From: an uncultured Ruminococcus sp.
Lineage (GTDB): Bacteria; Bacillota; Clostridia; Oscillospirales; Acutalibacteraceae
Direction: 5' to 3'
Length of the DNA stretch: 8,683 bases
Assembly (NCBI GenBank): GCA_902773045.1
Contig: CACYDE010000289.1
Location: 1-8,683 of the forward strand
Position numbers and translations under genes: made by a program. The notes beneath the pieces are model-generated. The model ran no database searches, was not told the DNA's origin, and saw only the letters and a program-made list of their open reading frames with translations. Positions 4,560 through 8,683 of this stretch are shown one piece after another; within the stretch, counting starts at the first letter, position 1; every line of letters begins with the position of its first letter.

Positions 4560-7457
4560 TTGTCTAAAAAGAAGAACAGAAAAAAAGCTTCCATTGGCGC
4601 AAGTGATACGAATGCCTCGGAAAAAGAGGAAAAAATCGAAGAGAGCGCCGAAAGCGTCGAGAAAATGATCGAAGAGGACGATCCCGAAGGCGAAAAAGAA
4701 GTCTTGGAGATCCCCGAGGAAGAAACCCAAACCGGCGAAGAAACAGAAAAAGCAGGCGACGATGACTCTGAGGGGACAGAAGAACCGAACGAGCCTGACG
4801 ATGAAAATAAAGATAAAGATAAAAAGAAAGAGCCGAAGAAACAAAAAGACGAAGCGAGATCGGCGAAGAAACGCTTGACAGGGAAGAACGGAAAGGATAA
4901 TAAAATATTTCTGATCCTTTCGTTTTTTGTTCCGTTTCTCATCATGGGCGTTGTTTTTGCGAGAGCGGGAGTTTATCCGTTCGGAGACCGTCAGACAATG
5001 TATTCGGACTGCAAACAGCAGTATCTTCCTTTCCTGAAGGAATTTCAAAGAAAAATCCAGAGCGGCGATTCGCTTCTCTACAGCTGGCGCAACGGTTTGG
5101 GAACAAACTTTATGTCGATGATCGGATATTATATCGCAAGTCCCTTAAACTGGCTGACGTTTTTTGTTCCCGTAAAATATGTCCGTGAAGCCATGGCTGT
5201 TTTCATGATGATAAAAATCGGCTGTTCAAGCTTGTTTATGGCGATATTCCTCAAACGTATCTACAACAGGAACGATCTTTCGCTGGTGGCTTTCGGAAGC
5301 TGCTATGCGTTCTGTGACTTCATGATGGGATATTATTGGAATATTATCTGGCTTGACAGCGTTGCGCTTCTTCCGCTTGTCGCGCTGGGAGTTTATCTCA
5401 TCGTTCACGAGAAGAAGTATAAATTGTATGTGATCTCCCTTGCGGTGGCATTCCTCGCAAGCTATTACATCGGTTATATGATATGCGTTTTCGTGGTGCT
5501 TTGGTTCATTGTTCAGAGTATTATGAAAAAGTCGAAGTTGGATGTATTCTGTGAAGATATCCTTAAAATGGCGATGTATTCCGCGCTTGCGATCGCCATG
5601 ACTCTTCCCGTGACAATGACGTGTCTTATCCAACTTCAGAACACAGTCGGAACAGACGACTCTTTCCCGGATAAGATCGAGATCTACAACAACTTCGCCG
5701 AAGTTGCTGCAAATCTTTTCAGTTTCCATCAGCCGACAACGATGGAAGGTCTTCCCAACATCGGAACGGGCGTCTTCTGTGTTCTTCTGATCGCGGTTTT
5801 TGTGAGAGCGAAAGAGATCTCGCTTCGCGAGAAGATCTCTTATCTTTCTCTTCTCGGGTTTATATTTGTGAGCCTTAACATCAATATCCTTGACTATATG
5901 TGGCACGGCTTCCATTTCCCGAACCTTATCCCTTATCGTTTCTCTTTCCTTTTCAGCTTTGTTCTCGTTGTGATCGCTTACAGAGCGTTTACTGTTTTTG
6001 TAGAGCTGGATAAAAAGGATATCATAGGAATGTCCGTTGTCGCAGTGATAATGATCTGCCTTTCGGTCTTCTACCTTGAAAAGAAGGCTATTATCGGCAG
6101 TTTGATCGTGGCGGCTCTCTATATCCTATTCATGGCGCTTTACGAAATGGATATGCTGGACAGAAGACTCTTGACGATCTTTGCAAGTCTTGTGATCGTT
6201 GCGGAGATGTGCGTTGAGTGCAGCGTCGGAGTGGACACGGTCGGAACAACAAAGCATGAAGGCTATCCCGATAAGGAAGAGTCTGTCGCCGAACTTGTGA
6301 AGTTTGCCGAGGACGTAAACCCCGACGACCTTTTCAGAGTCGAACAGACTTACTACTCAACGAAGAACGACGGAATGATCTACGGTTACAACGGCATCGG
6401 TCAGTTCTCTTCAACATCTTACAAGAATCTTATCACATTCACTAGCCGCTTCGGAGTAGTATCAAAGCGAAGCAGCTATCAGTATCTTCTCACGTCGCCG
6501 GTGACCTCGATGTATATGGGCGTTGAGTATGTGATCTCGAGAGACGGCTACCTTGGCGGCGAAACAACGCTTGAGAAATATAAAACATCAAGCGACGGTC
6601 AGGCGACGATGTATAAGAATAAATATTATCTCCCCGTAGGTTATATGGCTAACAGCAAGGTCAACGATGTCGAGATGGAAAACGATTCCGTTTTCGTGAC
6701 CCAGAATAAGGTTTTCCGCGCAACTACCGGTCTTCAAAAGGACGTTTACGACATTCTCAAACCAACATCTTTCGACTGTGATAAAATGGAACACAGCGAA
6801 GAAAAGGGCGGCATTATTGATTACAAGCTGGTGAGCGGCGAAAAAAGCGGCGAGATCAACGTGACCTACACCGCGCCCAAAGACGGAATGATCTACGCAT
6901 GGGCAAACGTGAAATCCGACAATGAACTGAGAGTTCAAAGCGAAACGATAGATCACACTTATGACATCGACGCCCAGAGATATATTTTCCCTCTCGGATA
7001 TTATAAGAAGGGCGAGACGGTTACTATTCATGTTGACGCGGAGAAAGACGCGAAAAACAAGATCGTTGCCGCATATCTTGACGAGTCTATCCTTGAAGCA
7101 GGCTACAGCAAGCTTTCGGACGAGACTTTGAAGGTGACGGATTATTCCAGCACCTCGGTCAAAGGTACTATAAATGTAAAGCAGGACGGAGTTTTCCTCA
7201 CGTCTATTCCATACGAAAAGGGCTGGACGCTCTTCGTTGACGGAGAACGCGTGAAAACGCGAGAGGCTATGGAGGTCTTCATCGCAGCCGACCTGACGTC
7301 GGGCGAACATGAGATCGAGTTTAAATATATGCCTCAGGGATTTATTCCCGGAGTGGTTCTCTCTTTGACCGCGCTGATAATTTTCGCAGCGATATGGCTT
7401 GATGAATCTCTGAGGAAAAAGGGCACCACGCTTTCAAAGGTGATCCTCAGAAAGTAA
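4560..7457 (+). CDS. yfhO: YfhO-family membrane protein, GT-C-like, with acidic N-terminal tail
   Basis: This 965-residue polytopic protein belongs to the YfhO family. Bacillus and Listeria members are GT-C-like enzymes that transfer a sugar from undecaprenyl phosphate to lipoteichoic acid outside the membrane. Residues 1-115 form a hydrophilic tail, strongly acidic at about 21-85 and Lys-rich at 86-115. The first span (116-136) leads into the hallmark loop VYPFGDRQTMYSDCKQQYLP (138-157), with Asp143 and Asp150 as candidate catalytic acids, then LLYSWRNGLGTNF (172-184) and SPLN (194-197). About twelve more hydrophobic spans follow to residue 555. Residues 556-925 form a soluble, presumably extracellular domain ending in the family motif IPYEKGWTLFVDGERV (883-898) and GEHEIEFKYMPQGFIPG (915-931), then a last span (928-946) and a basic end. 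The TTG start is chosen from the AGGAGG site. The csbB-like gene follows after 25 bases. The tail is the odd part; the family call is firm. Confidence 0.9.
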   Translation: MSKKKNRKKASIGASDTNASEKEEKIEESAESVEKMIEEDDPEGEKEVLEIPEEETQTGEETEKAGDDDSEGTEEPNEPDDENKDKDKKKEPKKQKDEARSAKKRLTGKNGKDNKIFLILSFFVPFLIMGVVFARAGVYPFGDRQTMYSDCKQQYLPFLKEFQRKIQSGDSLLYSWRNGLGTNFMSMIGYYIASPLNWLTFFVPVKYVREAMAVFMMIKIGCSSLFMAIFLKRIYNRNDLSLVAFGSCYAFCDFMMGYYWNIIWLDSVALLPLVALGVYLIVHEKKYKLYVISLAVAFLASYYIGYMICVFVVLWFIVQSIMKKSKLDVFCEDILKMAMYSALAIAMTLPVTMTCLIQLQNTVGTDDSFPDKIEIYNNFAEVAANLFSFHQPTTMEGLPNIGTGVFCVLLIAVFVRAKEISLREKISYLSLLGFIFVSLNINILDYMWHGFHFPNLIPYRFSFLFSFVLVVIAYRAFTVFVELDKKDIIGMSVVAVIMICLSVFYLEKKAIIGSLIVAALYILFMALYEMDMLDRRLLTIFASLVIVAEMCVECSVGVDTVGTTKHEGYPDKEESVAELVKFAEDVNPDDLFRVEQTYYSTKNDGMIYGYNGIGQFSSTSYKNLITFTSRFGVVSKRSSYQYLLTSPVTSMYMGVEYVISRDGYLGGETTLEKYKTSSDGQATMYKNKYYLPVGYMANSKVNDVEMENDSVFVTQNKVFRATTGLQKDVYDILKPTSFDCDKMEHSEEKGGIIDYKLVSGEKSGEINVTYTAPKDGMIYAWANVKSDNELRVQSETIDHTYDIDAQRYIFPLGYYKKGETVTIHVDAEKDAKNKIVAAYLDESILEAGYSKLSDETLKVTDYSSTSVKGTINVKQDGVFLTSIPYEKGWTLFVDGERVKTREAMEVFIAADLTSGEHEIEFKYMPQGFIPGVVLSLTALIIFAAIWLDESLRKKGTTLSKVILRK

Positions 7458-7468
7458 AAAACGATCAA

Positions 7469-7475
7469 AAGGAGG
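7469..7475 (+). promoter_or_regulatory. Ribosome binding site of the csbB-like gene
   Basis: AAGGAGG lies seven bases before ATG 7483 in the 25-bp gap after yfhO, a near-ideal arrangement that makes the start secure. Confidence 0.75.
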
Positions 7476-7482
7476 AAAGAGA

Positions 7483-8430
7483 ATGGATCTTATTTCTATA
7501 GTTGTTCCGTGCTACAATGAACAGGAAGCGCTCCCCGAATTCTACAAGGAGATCCGGAAGGTTGCGAAGGCTATGGATTACGTCAGATTCGAATTTATTT
7601 TCGTTGACGATGGTTCAAAAGATAAAACGCTTTCCATGCTGAAGCTCCTTCACAAAAAAGACAGCAGAGCAAGATTCATTTCTTTTTCACGAAATTTCGG
7701 AAAGGAAGCCGGAATGCTCGCGGGACTCAAAGCGGCGAAGGGCGATTATGTCGCTATTATGGACGCCGATCTCCAGGATCCTCCCTCGCTTCTTCCCGAG
7801 ATGTATGAGCTTGTGAAATCGGGAAAGTATGACTGCGCCGCAACAAGAAGAACGACGAGAAAGGGCGAGCCGCCTATCCGTTCGTTTTTTGCGAGAATGT
7901 TCTATAGGCTTATCAATAAGATGAGCGACGCCGAGATCGTTGACGGCGCCAGAGATTTCCGACTGATGAGACGAAAAATGGTCGACGCGATCCTTTCGAT
8001 GGAGGAATACAACCGCTTCTCAAAAGGGATCTTCGGCTGGGTCGGCTTTAAAACAAAGTGGCTCGAATATGTCAATGTGGAAAGAGTCGCCGGAGAAACA
8101 AAGTGGTCATTCTGGAAACTGTTCAAATATTCGATCGAAGGAATACTTGCGTTTTCGACAACGCCGCTTTACATATCCTCGGTGATGGGTTTTGTCGTTT
8201 GTCTCATAACGTTTGTCCTTGCGTGCTTCTATGCGATAAAAGCGCTTGTTTTCGGCGATCCGACAGCCGGCTTTCCTACTATAATATGTATCGTTCTGTT
8301 CCTCGGAGGAATTCAGCTCATCGGGATCGGAGTTCTTGGAATGTACCTTTCAAAAACATATCTCGAAACGAAAAAACGGCCGAATTACATTGTCAGGGAA
8401 ACGGAAGAGGATATGATAACAAAAGAATAA
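7483..8430 (+). CDS. csbB: Polyprenyl-phosphate glycosyltransferase, GT2 DPM1-like (CsbB/GtrB type)
   Basis: This 315-residue enzyme should load a sugar from a nucleotide donor onto undecaprenyl phosphate on the inner face of the membrane. The GT-A fold starts with ISIVVPCYNEQEALPEFY (4-21), then FVDDGSKDKT (40-49), SFSRNFGKEAGMLAGL (67-82) and the metal-binding MDADLQDPP (93-101). WVGFKTKWL (186-194) and the ETKWSFWKLFKYSIEGILAF stretch (205-224) are typical of CsbB, GtrB and related enzymes. Two C-terminal spans (about 229-252 and 264-288) anchor it, and the polar end is cytosolic. Length is normal and no key residue is missing. Adjacency to yfhO mirrors the functional CsbB-YfhO pairing known from Bacillus, where they supply and use the lipid-linked sugar. 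The sugar (GlcNAc, galactose, glucose) cannot be predicted. Other DPM1-like roles, such as O-antigen or protein glycosylation, are less likely given the neighbours; the symbol is by family resemblance. Confidence 0.9.
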   Translation: MDLISIVVPCYNEQEALPEFYKEIRKVAKAMDYVRFEFIFVDDGSKDKTLSMLKLLHKKDSRARFISFSRNFGKEAGMLAGLKAAKGDYVAIMDADLQDPPSLLPEMYELVKSGKYDCAATRRTTRKGEPPIRSFFARMFYRLINKMSDAEIVDGARDFRLMRRKMVDAILSMEEYNRFSKGIFGWVGFKTKWLEYVNVERVAGETKWSFWKLFKYSIEGILAFSTTPLYISSVMGFVVCLITFVLACFYAIKALVFGDPTAGFPTIICIVLFLGGIQLIGIGVLGMYLSKTYLETKKRPNYIVRETEEDMITKE

Positions 8431-8465
8431 TTTAATCTTCTCACACTTAAAACGACGCTTACAAA

Positions 8466-8509
8466 AGAGTTTATCGGTATTTGAAAGGATAAAATACCGA
8501 TATCACTCT
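8466..8509 (+). other. Long hairpin downstream of the csbB-like gene
   Basis: TATCGGTATTT (8472-8482) pairs perfectly with AAATACCGATA (8492-8502) around a 9-nt loop. After a small internal loop it extends through AGAGT (8466-8470) with ACTCT (8505-8509), giving 16 bp. The following bases TCACTCTCG region lack a T-tract, so this is terminator-like only; it could protect the 3' end of the unit 2 transcript. Confidence 0.5.
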
Positions 8510-8523
8510 CGAATCCGGATTTA

Positions 8524-8613
8524 TTCCTCAATCGAAGCTGAGGAACTGTTCATAAAGTCGTCACCATCACCCCCAACCCCCCTCTTCCTCAAGGATCAAT
8601 GTCATCAACTTAA
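8524..8613 (-). repeat. Diverged relative of MITE-type repeat, reverse orientation
   Basis: Read on the minus strand, 8594-8557 gives CCTTGAGG, then a G-rich run, then GGTGACGAC, in the order seen at 4343-4372 inside the MITE. Just before it (minus strand), 8613-8597 reads TTAAGTTGATGACATTG, 14 of 17 identical to TTAAGTTGTAGACAGTG of the MITE right end (4417-4433). A hairpin TTCCTCA (8524-8530)/TGAGGAA (8539-8545) lies at its other side. This looks like a related dispersed repeat or a second, rearranged element; its limits are uncertain. Confidence 0.5.
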
Positions 8614-8642
8614 CGAGAAAACGTTTACGTTTTCTCAGTTAA
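8610..8642. repeat. Strong palindrome near the right edge
   Basis: GAGAAAACG (8615-8623) pairs perfectly with CGTTTTCTC (8628-8636) around TTTA. After a bulged A8637 it extends through TTAAC (8610-8614) with GTTAA (8638-8642). An A-rich stretch follows, so there is no T-tract for a + strand terminator. It touches the repeat at 8524-8613 and may be part of the same dispersed element. The remainder of 8431-8683 shows no gene. Confidence 0.55.
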
Positions 8643-8683
8643 TAAAAAAACAAGAATAGAGTTAATGGGATATTTATTTTTAA

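Noticed and set aside
4481..4945. Ser/Phe-rich minus-strand frame
   Set aside because: This is the complement of the Glu/Lys-rich tail of YfhO, so its low complexity is a reading artefact.
5226..5915. 229-residue minus-strand frame opposite yfhO
   Set aside because: His/Arg/Lys-rich composition from reading hydrophobic codons in reverse, with no family motif; a shadow of the real gene.
8058..8435. 125-residue + strand frame overlapping the csbB-like gene
   Set aside because: It overlaps out of frame a gene with clear motifs and membrane spans, and has Arg/Cys-rich shadow composition.
8610..8642. Palindrome considered as a terminator for unit 2
   Set aside because: No T-tract follows the stem on either strand in the needed direction (A-rich on + strand), so kept only as a repeat.

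Overview
The window looks like chromosomal DNA from a low-to-medium GC Gram-positive bacterium, probably a gut Clostridia/Ruminococcus-like Firmicute. This placement is inferred from strong AGGAGG-type ribosome binding sites, TATAAT promoters, teichoic-acid-type cell-envelope proteins, a YfhO-family protein, and intergenic palindromic repeats of a sort common in such genomes. No 16S or other taxonomic marker is present, so it stays an inference. All six convincing genes lie on the + strand and form two transcription units concerned with cell-surface polymers.

Layout. Positions 1-421 hold no convincing gene: a palindromic repeat (1-72), a later inverted match to it (144-162), two overlapping promoter candidates (270-305) and a leader with a 14-nt tandem duplication. 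Unit 1 (422-4187) encodes an ABC-2 permease (TagG-like), its ATPase (TagH-like), a CDP-glycerol glycerophosphotransferase-family protein (TagB/TagF-like) and a Stealth-family sugar-phosphate transferase. The four genes overlap or nearly touch and end in an intrinsic terminator whose left arm lies inside the last coding codons (4151-4202). The gap 4188-4559 contains a 193-bp non-coding element (4241-4433) with 19-bp terminal inverted repeats and a 10-bp flanking direct repeat (9 of 10 identical), so a MITE-like insertion. A leader hairpin (4484-4525) lies just before the next gene. Unit 2 (4560-8430) encodes a 965-residue YfhO-family polytopic membrane protein with an unusual acidic N-terminal tail, and a CsbB/GtrB-type polyprenyl-phosphate glycosyltransferase. 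Positions 8431-8683 hold only hairpins and a diverged, reverse-oriented relative of the MITE sequence.

How the genes may work together (inference). The TagB/F-like and Stealth enzymes would make phosphodiester-linked surface polymer, and the two-gene ABC transporter would export a lipid-linked polymer through the membrane. CsbB would load a sugar onto undecaprenyl phosphate inside the cell, and YfhO, a GT-C-like enzyme, would transfer that sugar to the polymer outside. CsbB and YfhO homologues do this for lipoteichoic acid in Bacillus and Listeria. A lipid-sugar flippase (for example GtrA-like) and the nucleotide-sugar and initiating enzymes are not in the window. The combination of a teichoic-type exporter, TagF-like plus Stealth transferases and a CsbB/YfhO decoration pair is the most interesting biological content here. 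Every component belongs to a known family, and what is undetermined is the polymer.
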